Shown: positions 46,878-54,827 of the stretch, one piece after another
Layout of the letters: each line of letters opens with the position of its first letter
Numbering within the stretch: position 1 is the first letter of the stretch
Origin: Alkalihalobacillus bogoriensis ATCC BAA-922
Lineage (GTDB): Bacteria; Bacillota; Bacilli; Bacillales; Bacillaceae_F
DNA: 64,000 nt
Direction: 5' to 3'
Assembly (NCBI RefSeq): GCF_000621445.1
Contig: NZ_JHYI01000014.1
Span: forward strand, 1 to 64,000
Translations under genes and position numbers: made by a program
The notes under the pieces: model-generated
Database searches by the model: none
What the model saw: the letters and a program-made list of their open reading frames with translations, nothing else
Told to the model about the DNA's origin: nothing

Positions 46878-49800
46878 ATGCTAAGAAGATACCATGTTGT
46901 TGCCATTCCAATTCGGATTGTGTACAACAACTTTGGCGATCACGACCCAGATGGCCGAATGTATGTATTAAAAGAAAACGAAGAGTTAGTTAGAGAACTT
47001 GTGAAGAAAAATCCATTTACACCAGTTGAGCTAGTCCAACCTTTAGCAATTCGAGCCAATGTTGGCGATGACGTCGAAATATTATTTGAAAATCAATTAA
47101 AGACACCTTCCTCGATGCATTTTCAAGAAGCAGATTATGATGTGAAAACTTCAGACGGAGCAAATGTTGGATTTAATCCAGATACAACGGTATTACCAGG
47201 TGGAGAAATTGTTTATTGTCTCAAAGTTCATAAAGAAGGGATATATTATTTTTCTGATGTAGCAAACCCAATTGATGGAGAAAATTTAGGAACGAATATT
47301 CATGGACTATTTGGCGCTATCTTTGTTCAATATAAAGGTTCAACATGGACGGATCCAGTGACAGGTGGGCCCATTCATAGTGGTGCCATAGCTGATATTC
47401 ATCATCCTATATTACCTTCATTTCGAGAATATGGGTATTTTTTTCACGATGAACCAGAAAACGATGATTTAACCGGAAACGAACGAATAAATCCGATGAC
47501 AGGACAGCCGGCAGAATCGGTTCATGCAATAAATTATCGTTCAGAGCCTCTTGCGAACCGTTTCCGCTTAATTGATGAAGGTGTAGTTTGTCCTGATTGT
47601 GACTCTGAAGAAGTGCATCATGATTCATGGGTGTTTGGTGATCCTGCAACACCTATATTTAGAGGATATGTAGGTGATCCAGTAAAAATTCGTCTTGTTC
47701 ACGGTGGTGTAAAAGAAACACACGTGTTCCATTATCATGTTCACCAATGGTTGTTCGACCCAGAAGATGTCGATTCTTTCACAAAAGACTCACAGGCTAT
47801 TAGTCCACAAAATCATTATACAATCGAACCGTTTTATGGATTAGGAAGTTTGCACGGTGCAATAGGAGATGTGATCATCCACTGTCATTTATACCCTCAC
47901 TTTGAAGATGGAATGTGGAACATTAATCGGATATTTGATACGTTGCAAGATGGGAGTCAATGTTATCCAAATGGTGTTCCTATTAAACCGTTACAACCTT
48001 TACCTGACCGACCATGTCCGCCTAAGCCAACATTAGAGAGACCGGGTTTTCCAAACTTTATTCCTGGTAAAGTAGGGTGTAAAGCACCAAGACCACCACT
48101 AGGAATCATTGGTGGAAGAGAAATGACGGTACTCGAAGAAAATGCGGCTGTTCCTAATGCAAGACCAGGTGCGGTCTTTGTTGATTCTTGTATTGGAAAC
48201 CCAGTTACTAAAGAATTTAACGTATCTGCGATTGAACTACCAATCATATATAATCGTGAAGGCTGGCATGACCCAAAAGGACGGATTTACGTATTAGATG
48301 AAGATGTAGAAGCGGTGTTATCAGGAAAGAAAGAGCCAGAACCTCTTGTGTTACAAGCAGAAGCGGGTACGTGTATTCGAATTAATTTTACGAATAAACT
48401 TCCGAATGTGTTAGATGGTGATGCTTTTCAATTAGTGACACGAACATATGAGGCTGGAATGCATGTTCATTTTGTAAAATTTGATGTTCTTGTTTCAGAT
48501 GCTGCGAATGTAGGATGGAATTATGATAGTAGTGTTCTTCCAGGTGAAACAATTCGTTATGAATGGTATGCCGATGTTGAGCTTAAAGCAACATTTTTCC
48601 ACGACCATTTATTTGCCTCTGTTCATCAACAGCATGGGTTGTTCGGATCGATTAATATTCTTCCGAGGTTTTCGTGTGTGTTTGATTCATGCACGGGAGA
48701 AGAAGTGGACCATGGTACACAAGTAACAGTCACAAATCCACTTATTCCGGATTATCGAGATTACACGTTGTTCATTCATGATTTTGCGCTTTTGTTTGAT
48801 AAAGATAAATGTCCAATTGAACCGCCACCTTTTCCTGGTTCACAAGATGACCCTGGTATATTTGGGGTGAATTATAAGAATGAGCCATTGCAGTTTCGGT
48901 TAGGTAAACATTGTGATCCGGCGTATTCATTCAGTTCCACTGTTCATGGAGATCCAATAACACCACTGCTTCAAGCGTATTCCGGTGACCCCATTCGGTT
49001 CCGGGTGCTACAAGGTGCACACGAGGAAAGTCATAGCTTTAATGCGCATGGCCTTCGTTGGAATGAGGCACGTCGGGATGTCGATTCTAATGAAAAAAAT
49101 CAGGAACACCTTGGAATATCAGAGTCTTTTACGTTTGAAACCTTTATCCCTCGTCCAGGAGATTATTTATGGGCATTTGAAGATGTAGAAGATCTTTGGA
49201 TTGGAACATGGGGCATATTACGAGCGTATGATAAAGAGGTTCCTAATTTAATCCCGTTGCCAGACCGACCATTACCCCCTATTGATGGTGGTGTTTTCCC
49301 AGAAGTAACGGGTATGCCTCCAGAACTAGCTTGTGATGATGGATGTATATGTCCTGACGGAGCCGTTGTGAGGAAATATCATGTTGTGGCCCTTCAAACA
49401 TGCATCGAATACAACAAATATGGGGACCACGACCCTTATGGCATTGTTTTTGCTTTAAAAGAAGATGTCGATGATATTTTATCAGGTAAGGTGAATCCGG
49501 AACCGTTAGTTATAAGAGCAAATGTCGACGAATGTGTAGAAATCACGTTGGAAAATAAACTCGATCCAGCCTTATTTCATGTAGAAGACGGTGTACATCG
49601 TTACCCGGAAGTGAAAGTACCAGCATTTTATCCCCCGTCTCCTCGGATTTCACTACACCCGCAATTAATTGATTTTGACATTCGAACTTCGAGTGGGGAA
49701 ACAGTTGGCTTTAATCCAGACCAAACCGTAGGGCCAGGAGAAATCATCACCTATCGTTGGTATGTAGATAAGCCATATGGTGCATGTAATCTTTGGGATA

Positions 49801-50543
49801 TGGCGGATATAAGAAATCATCGTCATCACGGCGCCTTTGGTGCATTCATTGCCGAACCAAAAGGGTCAGTGTATTTAGACCCTATCACATTAAAGCCAGT
49901 GAATTCGGGCACAAGTGTTATTATTAAAAACCCGTTACTTCCAGATACTCGTGAGTTTGTGTTGCTTATGCATGATGGTGTAAGGCTATTAGATAAGAAA
50001 GGACAGCTCATTGTTGATCCGCCAGACGGACTAATTGAAGAAACAGACCCAGACGAATTTGATACGTACGACCAAGGTTCACGTGGTTTTAACTATCGTA
50101 CAGAACGATTAATTAATCGCTATACGGAACAGTTCACAATTCAAGATTGGGCAAGTTCATTTACTTTTGGTGATCCGGCCACCCCTGTTTTTGAAGCGTA
50201 TCCAGGTGAACCGACTACTGTAAGGTTGGTCGTACCTGCCGAACGAAGACGTACGCATACGTTTCATATCCATGGTCATTACTGGCGAAGAGACCGTGAA
50301 GATGTCGATTCTAAATTTCGCTCGGTGGAAGGTCAAAATATTATCGGTCACAAATTAGATGCTCGCTTAGTAGGTGGAGCTGGAGGACTTTATAATTTTC
50401 CTGGTGATTATATGTATCGTTCTGGTAATATTCGTTGGGATATTGAATTAGGAATGTGGGGAATTATTCGGGTCCATGAGAAACTGCAACCATACCTCCC
50501 ACCTATTACAGGCTGCTTATGCATGGTAGAGGAGGTGGAGTAG
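46878..50543 (+). CDS. mnxG: MnxG-like giant multicopper oxidase, Mn(II) oxidase of the spore surface
   Basis: 1221 aa from ATG 46878, far longer than CotA-type oxidases (about 510 aa). Three tandem units of about 400 aa each open with a version of NxxGxHDPxGxxYxLxED (YNNFGDHDPDGRMYVLKENE, YNREGWHDPKGRIYVLDEDV, YNKYGDHDPYGIVFALKEDV), giving probably six cupredoxin domains as in ceruloplasmin. Copper motifs in unit 1: His81, H285-Y-H287-V-H289 and HCHLYPHFEDGM at 335-346 (type 1 site). Partial sites in unit 2 (HVH 529-531, HDH 575-577, HSFNAHG 719-725) and unit 3 (HTFHIHGH 1127-1134). In SG-1 MnxG oxidises Mn(II) to MnO2 on spores. No signal peptide, as expected for mother-cell deposition. Confidence 0.92.
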   Translation: MLRRYHVVAIPIRIVYNNFGDHDPDGRMYVLKENEELVRELVKKNPFTPVELVQPLAIRANVGDDVEILFENQLKTPSSMHFQEADYDVKTSDGANVGFNPDTTVLPGGEIVYCLKVHKEGIYYFSDVANPIDGENLGTNIHGLFGAIFVQYKGSTWTDPVTGGPIHSGAIADIHHPILPSFREYGYFFHDEPENDDLTGNERINPMTGQPAESVHAINYRSEPLANRFRLIDEGVVCPDCDSEEVHHDSWVFGDPATPIFRGYVGDPVKIRLVHGGVKETHVFHYHVHQWLFDPEDVDSFTKDSQAISPQNHYTIEPFYGLGSLHGAIGDVIIHCHLYPHFEDGMWNINRIFDTLQDGSQCYPNGVPIKPLQPLPDRPCPPKPTLERPGFPNFIPGKVGCKAPRPPLGIIGGREMTVLEENAAVPNARPGAVFVDSCIGNPVTKEFNVSAIELPIIYNREGWHDPKGRIYVLDEDVEAVLSGKKEPEPLVLQAEAGTCIRINFTNKLPNVLDGDAFQLVTRTYEAGMHVHFVKFDVLVSDAANVGWNYDSSVLPGETIRYEWYADVELKATFFHDHLFASVHQQHGLFGSINILPRFSCVFDSCTGEEVDHGTQVTVTNPLIPDYRDYTLFIHDFALLFDKDKCPIEPPPFPGSQDDPGIFGVNYKNEPLQFRLGKHCDPAYSFSSTVHGDPITPLLQAYSGDPIRFRVLQGAHEESHSFNAHGLRWNEARRDVDSNEKNQEHLGISESFTFETFIPRPGDYLWAFEDVEDLWIGTWGILRAYDKEVPNLIPLPDRPLPPIDGGVFPEVTGMPPELACDDGCICPDGAVVRKYHVVALQTCIEYNKYGDHDPYGIVFALKEDVDDILSGKVNPEPLVIRANVDECVEITLENKLDPALFHVEDGVHRYPEVKVPAFYPPSPRISLHPQLIDFDIRTSSGETVGFNPDQTVGPGEIITYRWYVDKPYGACNLWDMADIRNHRHHGAFGAFIAEPKGSVYLDPITLKPVNSGTSVIIKNPLLPDTREFVLLMHDGVRLLDKKGQLIVDPPDGLIEETDPDEFDTYDQGSRGFNYRTERLINRYTEQFTIQDWASSFTFGDPATPVFEAYPGEPTTVRLVVPAERRRTHTFHIHGHYWRRDREDVDSKFRSVEGQNIIGHKLDARLVGGAGGLYNFPGDYMYRSGNIRWDIELGMWGIIRVHEKLQPYLPPITGCLCMVEEVE

Positions 50544-50544
50544 A

Positions 50545-51303
50545 ATGAGTCATGACCATGAATGTGATGAATTTCGTTGTCCCCCTGTCGTACCAGCCGA
50601 TGCTCCTGATGATTTTTGTATCCCGGAAGAATGTTGTCCAGAAAGAATACGAACACCGAAATTCCCTTCACCGAATACGTGCTTACCACAAGAAGAATTA
50701 GAAGAGCTAGAAAGAAAAATTAGTGAGGCAAATGAATTGTTATTAAGTCTTGCTCTAACTAGAGGAAATGAAGAAGAAGGTGTGCTTGAGCAAGAACGGT
50801 TGCGTACAGCTTTTGAAGGTTTAAAAGGGAAAGTCATTAAAGTAGAAGTATCAAAAGAAAATCAAAGAAGATCTTTACTTGTTCGTGGGATTGTTTCCCT
50901 TGTAGGAAGAGACTTTGTTTTACTAGAGGATGAGAACTACCTCAAAATTATTCGTTTAGAAGATGTATGTTCGATTAAAAGCCCGACTGAACTATGTGAT
51001 GTCCACGAAAAGCAAGAGTTAATTGGAATAGACCCATGCTTGCGTAGAGCTATTACGTTAGATTTTGGGGCTACAGTTGCCAAATCACCAGAATTGATTC
51101 AAATCTTTTTTGGAATCGATTTAAAAACATTTCTTTGTTTTTTCGAAAAAAGAATAGTGAGGGTCAAAACAAAGAAGAGAGTGTTTATCGGTAGATTAAT
51201 AGGAATGGAGCCTCACGAGGTAATATTTCGTCAAGGGAGAAGGCAAAAGGCTGTACCGGTCGAGGAGATTACTTTGTTAAAAATAAAAAAACGTAAAAAA
51301 TAA
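50545..51303 (+). CDS. Mnx-operon downstream protein with Sm-like beta-barrel segments
   Basis: 252 aa; ATG 1 bp after the mnxG stop (GGAGG inside the mnxG end), so translationally coupled. N-terminal 40 residues are Cys/His-containing (MSHDHECDEFRCPPVVPADA, PEECCPE), suggesting metal binding. A helical part follows (about 50-85), then two barrel-like segments: VIKVEVSKENQRRSLLVRGI with SLVGRDFVLLED, and IVRVKTKKRVFIGRLIGMEP with VPVEEITLLKI. The layout mirrors the 45423 protein. Probably a structural or metal-handling partner of the Mnx complex; no established name. Confidence 0.65.
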   Translation: MSHDHECDEFRCPPVVPADAPDDFCIPEECCPERIRTPKFPSPNTCLPQEELEELERKISEANELLLSLALTRGNEEEGVLEQERLRTAFEGLKGKVIKVEVSKENQRRSLLVRGIVSLVGRDFVLLEDENYLKIIRLEDVCSIKSPTELCDVHEKQELIGIDPCLRRAITLDFGATVAKSPELIQIFFGIDLKTFLCFFEKRIVRVKTKKRVFIGRLIGMEPHEVIFRQGRRQKAVPVEEITLLKIKKRKK

Positions 51304-51322
51304 GCAAAGAACATGTAGGGAA

Positions 51323-51360
51323 AGAGTGTGTGCTCCCTGCAAATGTGGCGCACACACTCT
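51323..51360. terminator. Terminator between the mnx operon and the convergent Cys/His-rich gene
   Basis: AGAGTGTGTGC and GCACACACTCT arms, an 11-bp perfect stem. The T-run is weak on both sides. Confidence 0.65.
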
Positions 51361-51366
51361 ATGCTT

Positions 51367-51900
51367 TTAATGATGATGGAATTTTTTATCATCGTCTACT
51401 TTGACGACTTTAATTTCATGAAGTGGTACAATTAGGAAATTATCTTTATGGGATTTGCATTTACATCGGCTCTTACAATGACAATCTTTTTTTCGTTTAC
51501 GACCATCGTCAATTTTTTCAATTTCAACAAAATCGCGACCGACGTGACAAATAATGCCTTTAAATCGATTGCACTCGTCTCCACATTCCACTTCAAGCTT
51601 AACAACACAGCCTACTAGCTGGCGTAATCTAAAGGCTAACCCACCATCTAATCCTCTTAGACGAACATTAAATCTGTCATCACAGATGCGGTCGTGTCTA
51701 AAGCTGTGATGCCCATGACATCGATGGGAATCACAACAATGATGGTCTCTGTGGTGGTGACAAGGTCGTTTGCAATCACATAAACTTCGACAGTCACGAT
51801 GGTGATGATGGTGATGACGGAAATCAAACCCGCAATGACAACGAGAGAAAAAATCATGACGGAATCTACCACATGAATGGCATTCAAATCCGTGGCTCAT
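51367..51900 (-). CDS. Cys/His-rich metal-binding head fused to an Sm-like barrel (probable spore protein)
   Basis: 177 aa from the ATG 7 nt after AGGTGA. Residues 1-75 are extraordinarily rich in His and Cys (ECHSCGRFRHDFFSRCHCGF, a six-His run, CKRPCHHHRDHHCCDSHRC). The second half is a barrel-like segment (VGCVVKLEVECGDECNRFKG, HVGRDFVEIEKI, VPLHEIKVVKVD) interrupted by a Lys/Cys-rich loop (KKDCHCKSRCKCKSHKD). It ends FHHH. The barrel pattern is that of the two larger Mnx-operon proteins. A CATACGATA element (51934-51942, minus strand) resembles a sigma-E/K -10. Likely metal storage or delivery in the spore surface. Confidence 0.65.
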   Translation of the reverse strand: MSHGFECHSCGRFRHDFFSRCHCGFDFRHHHHHHRDCRSLCDCKRPCHHHRDHHCCDSHRCHGHHSFRHDRICDDRFNVRLRGLDGGLAFRLRQLVGCVVKLEVECGDECNRFKGIICHVGRDFVEIEKIDDGRKRKKDCHCKSRCKCKSHKDNFLIVPLHEIKVVKVDDDKKFHHH

Positions 51901-52064
51901 ATTTTGATTCACCTCTTTCCCTTTGATTTACTTTATCGTATGTAATGGAAATGATTTTGAAAGGTACAGTAAACTACCAGTTACTCTATTTTTGACCCAA
52001 AAATATCTTATTTTCATAACGACTTACAATGAAGAGAATAAAAGAAAATAGAAAGGAGAAAATC

Positions 52065-52547
52065 ATGACATCTTCCACACCATATTTACGAAACATTTTT
52101 GATGAAAAAACAGGAAATCAAAAAATGTATTATTCAGGAAAGAACAAATCCAATCGGAAAAATGCCCCGAATATATTAAAGCATTTCGAACAAGAAGTAC
52201 AAAAATTGGGGAAAACAAAACGAGAAAAAACGTTATCGGAGATTGAATTCGTTCAATTATTAATAGATGCATATGAAAACCAGGAAAAGACAATTGCTGA
52301 ATTAAAGGGAAAGCTAGAAAAGCATTCGAGTAAAAAAAGCCCTTTTCATGAATTATTTAAAACATTACCTCCTAATTATCCAGTTCAGGAAGTCCTACTA
52401 AACGGGGTTCTTGTTCCAGTTACACGATTTTTAAATATAAACGAACAAGGTGATATTGCGCATTTCTCTGAAGAAGACAATATTAAATCTTTGAGTATGG
52501 ATAAAATTGATGGAGTGTATTGGGGGAGAGATGGGATAGAATGTTAA
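52065..52547 (+). CDS. Probable spore-layer protein with the LPPNYP motif, longer paralogue
   Basis: 160 aa from ATG 52065 (AAAGGAG). N-terminal 100 residues are charged and coiled-coil-like (LIDAYENQEKTIAELKGKLE). The C-terminal 55 residues (LFKTLPPNYPVQEVLLNGVL, VPVTRFLNI, SMDKIDGVYWG) match the C-terminus of the convergent gene at 52593, indicating a shared small domain. No membrane or signal segment. A CATAACGAC element lies upstream. Function unknown; sporulation link by neighbourhood. Confidence 0.6.
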   Translation: MTSSTPYLRNIFDEKTGNQKMYYSGKNKSNRKNAPNILKHFEQEVQKLGKTKREKTLSEIEFVQLLIDAYENQEKTIAELKGKLEKHSSKKSPFHELFKTLPPNYPVQEVLLNGVLVPVTRFLNINEQGDIAHFSEEDNIKSLSMDKIDGVYWGRDGIEC

Positions 52548-52549
52548 AG

Positions 52550-52580
52550 AAAGCAGGGAAAAAGAACGCTTCCCTGCTTT
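52550..52580. terminator. Terminator between the two LPPNYP genes
   Basis: AAGCAGGGAA and TTCCCTGCTT arms, positioned between convergent stop codons. Confidence 0.75.
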
Positions 52581-52592
52581 ACATAAGAAAAT

Positions 52593-52868
52593 TTATTCTG
52601 GTAGTTCTGTTTCACCGAAAGCAATACCAGTGATTTTATCTACTTCTAAAACAAGAACTTGACCTTCTTCATCTAAAAAGTAGGCAAGACCGTCACAAAC
52701 GTTTGAAAAGAAAGTTACGATAATTAATTGTCCCTTCACAAAAACGCCACCAATTGGATAATTAGGAGGAAGCTTTTTGAGAATGTCCTCCACGCCACGG
52801 TCATCCTTCTTGTCTTTTTTATCAAGAAGATCCTTCAATAAGTTTTCAAGCCCTAAATTACTAGACAT
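52593..52868 (-). CDS. Probable spore-layer protein with the LPPNYP motif, short paralogue
   Basis: 91 aa from the ATG after AAAGGAGAG. Lys/Asp-rich start (LLKDLLDKKDKKDDRGVEDI) followed by the shared domain (LKKLPPNYPIGGVFVKGQLI, VTFFSNVCDGLAYFLDEEGQ, VDKITGIAFGE). Promoter at 52921-52947 is an exact sigma-K match, which is the best evidence for late mother-cell expression and a coat or exosporium role. Convergent with its paralogue. Confidence 0.65.
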   Translation of the reverse strand: MSSNLGLENLLKDLLDKKDKKDDRGVEDILKKLPPNYPIGGVFVKGQLIIVTFFSNVCDGLAYFLDEEGQVLVLEVDKITGIAFGETELPE

Positions 52869-52920
52869 TTTAACTCTCCTTTCTAACATCAAAATAGTTT
52901 CTCTATACTAAGAGAACTAC

Positions 52921-52947
52921 TATACTATATGTTCTGTAGTAAAAAGT
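52921..52947 (-). promoter_or_regulatory. Sigma-K-like promoter of the short LPPNYP gene
   Basis: On the minus strand AC (52947-52946), 16 bp, then CATATAGTA (52929-52921): an exact match to AC-N16-CATANNNTA, about 50 bp before the start codon. Confidence 0.7.
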
Positions 52948-53104
52948 GTATGGACGATAGTACATATATTCAGGAATATATTTTTTCTAGTCTATATGTC
53001 TAGTAACAATAGATATAAGCGGAAATTATTATAGGCTATTTATTTAATTACATATAAAAAAATCTAGTGTATAATAAGGAAAAATTAGGAAGAGGCCATT
53101 TGTT

Positions 53105-53319
53105 GTGAAGGTTTTGGTACAAGGTGCTATCTTTTCTGTTATCGTACATTTTGTCTTTGTTGTCAGCACACTTGCTTATTTACAGAATGAAGTGGCGTTT
53201 GGAGTTACTTTTCATCCAATTTATTTTGTTGTTTCTTTTTTGTAATCACGTTGATTGGAGCGATTCTTATCAAGTTGATTAAGAAAGCTCGTCTTTTTAA
53301 ACGCTTTAGAAAAAATTAG
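53105..53319 (+). pseudogene. Small membrane protein gene with a frameshift in a T-run
   Basis: GTG start 9 nt after GAAGAGG. 46 codons of membrane-protein sequence (VQGAIFSVIVHFVFVVSTLA) run into TAA at 53243. The next frame continues smoothly as VITLIGAILIKLIKKARLFK to TAG at 53317. The switch falls at a run of six T (53235-53241); one more T would give a single 71-residue protein with two helices and a basic tail. Either a real inactivation, a phase-variable tract or a sequencing error. Directly upstream of the Zn-ribbon gene. Confidence 0.65.
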
Positions 53320-53334
53320 AAAGGTGTGACCGAT

Positions 53335-53541
53335 ATGGAAAAACGCGGTTGTATTAAGTGTGGTTGTACTAGAGCGGAAACGAAGGAAATTGCAACAACA
53401 GGAACAGGACTTTCAAAAATGTTTGATGTTCAGCATAATAAATTTCTTGTTGTATATTGTACAAATTGTGGATATTCAGAACTTTATAATAAACAATCAT
53501 CAACAACATCCAACGTTATTGATTTTTTCTTTGGTGGATGA
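53335..53541 (+). CDS. Zn-ribbon protein of the zinc_ribbon_13 (COG3478-like) family
   Basis: 68 aa. Two Cys pairs (GCIKCGC and YCTNCGY) frame the conserved ETKEIATTGTGLSKMFDVQH block, a signature of a small predicted nucleic-acid-binding Zn-ribbon family common in bacilli. Start ATG 53335 after AAAGGTG; a GTG at 53326 is possible. It probably shares a transcript with the frameshifted membrane gene. Function unknown. Confidence 0.85.
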   Translation: MEKRGCIKCGCTRAETKEIATTGTGLSKMFDVQHNKFLVVYCTNCGYSELYNKQSSTTSNVIDFFFGG

Positions 53542-53548
53542 GGAGCAG

Positions 53549-53585
53549 AAAAAAGTATGTCTATGAAAAGACATGCTTTTTTTGT
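53549..53585 (+). terminator. Terminator of the Zn-ribbon gene
   Basis: AAAAAAGTATGTCT and AGACATGCTTTTTT arms with one mismatch, followed by T. Confidence 0.85.
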
Positions 53586-53680
53586 ATACTATTGTTTATA
53601 GAAAATTTTAACAAAAAAATAATAAAAGAAGTATAATACTCGATGTATAATAGTGGTAAATATATCCAAAGGGTGATAAC

Positions 53681-54661
53681 ATGCAAAAGCCAATTCAAAT
53701 ACAAGGAAAAGAACGGTCGGTTTCAAAGTTTATGTTACGTATGTTGAAATGGACAGGGTTTGGGTTTGTAATTTTATTGTTAATTGGGTTTGCTTATCAG
53801 CAAATTGCAACTGCTGTCGAAGTTGATAACTATCCTCCTGTCGGTGAACTGGTTGATATCGGTAATTATCGGTTGCATCTGTTGGCGACAGGAGATGCAG
53901 ATGGTCTTCCAACCGTGGTGTTCGAATCAGGGATGGGAACACCGTCTGCATCGAAAGATTGGGAAGTACTTCAAGCAGAGCTAGCGAAGTACACAAGAGT
54001 CATTTCTTATGATAGAGCAGGGTATGGGTGGAGTGATTTAGCGCATAATGACCGAACGGCTGAACAAATTGCTGATGATTTGCAAAAACTTCTTGAAGTA
54101 ACAGGGGAAGAAGGTCCATTTTTATTAGTTGGTCACTCGTTTGGGGGATTTTCTGCCCAAATATTTGCTGATAAATATAAAGAAGATGTCGCAGGAATCG
54201 TATTAGTTGATTCATCGAATGTAAATATGGAAGGTGGCTTTTCAAAAGCAGAATTGTACATTTTCCGATTTTTAAAAGAAGTCGGGGTAGGACGAGTACT
54301 AGAAGAAGTCGATATGCTTCCTCTGCATGAGCATTTTTTACAAGATAAAGCATCCATTGCCATGTTTTATCAAGATTATTATAATGCTGATCAAATGAGT
54401 GAACTTACTTTCATGATGACAACTTCAGTGGAACAAGTAAAAAATGCACAAAAGGATGGTTTCGGTGATCTGCCTCTTTCTGTTTTATACGTTGATTATG
54501 AAGACTATCCTGAGTGGAAAAGCATGCAAAAAGAAGTGGCATCGTTATCGAATAACGGAAAAGAAATGTTAGTGGAAGGCGCAGACCATTATATTCACCT
54601 TGATAAACCTGATGTTGTCATTGACGTGATTATGGAAATGCTTTCGTCTTTTAAAGAGTAA
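53681..54661 (+). CDS. Membrane-anchored alpha/beta hydrolase
   Basis: 326 aa. An N-terminal membrane helix (FGFVILLLIGFAYQQIATAV, residues about 27-46) anchors an extracellular or membrane-facing hydrolase. Core motifs: VFESGMGTPSASKDW (oxyanion region), ISYDRAGYGWSD, nucleophile elbow GHSFGGFSAQ, VLVDSSN and catalytic His in GADHYIHLDKPD. Resembles proline-iminopeptidase/epoxide-hydrolase-like proteins of unknown substrate. AAAGGGTG ribosome site. Monocistronic with terminator. Confidence 0.88.
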   Translation: MQKPIQIQGKERSVSKFMLRMLKWTGFGFVILLLIGFAYQQIATAVEVDNYPPVGELVDIGNYRLHLLATGDADGLPTVVFESGMGTPSASKDWEVLQAELAKYTRVISYDRAGYGWSDLAHNDRTAEQIADDLQKLLEVTGEEGPFLLVGHSFGGFSAQIFADKYKEDVAGIVLVDSSNVNMEGGFSKAELYIFRFLKEVGVGRVLEEVDMLPLHEHFLQDKASIAMFYQDYYNADQMSELTFMMTTSVEQVKNAQKDGFGDLPLSVLYVDYEDYPEWKSMQKEVASLSNNGKEMLVEGADHYIHLDKPDVVIDVIMEMLSSFKE

Positions 54662-54675
54662 GGATATGGAGTTAT

Positions 54676-54706
54676 GGGACCTATTGAAAAGGGTCCTTTT
54701 TCTTTT
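54676..54706 (+). terminator. Terminator of the alpha/beta hydrolase gene
   Basis: GGGACC and GGGTCC arms followed by TTTTTCTTTT, 15 bp past the stop. Confidence 0.8.
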
Positions 54707-54827
54707 GTTAAGGAAGTAGCTATAATAAAAAGAGTGACAATGGAAGGAACATGTTGTTTTCAAGTCGGGTGAAGTATGCTCTAATAAAGACAACACCATT
54801 TAAAGAACGAGAAGCGAGGAAAATAGG

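Noticed and set aside
46878-50543. CotA-type laccase or bilirubin oxidase
   Set aside because: The protein is more than twice too long, has a triplicated architecture, and is preceded by two small MnxE/F-like genes.
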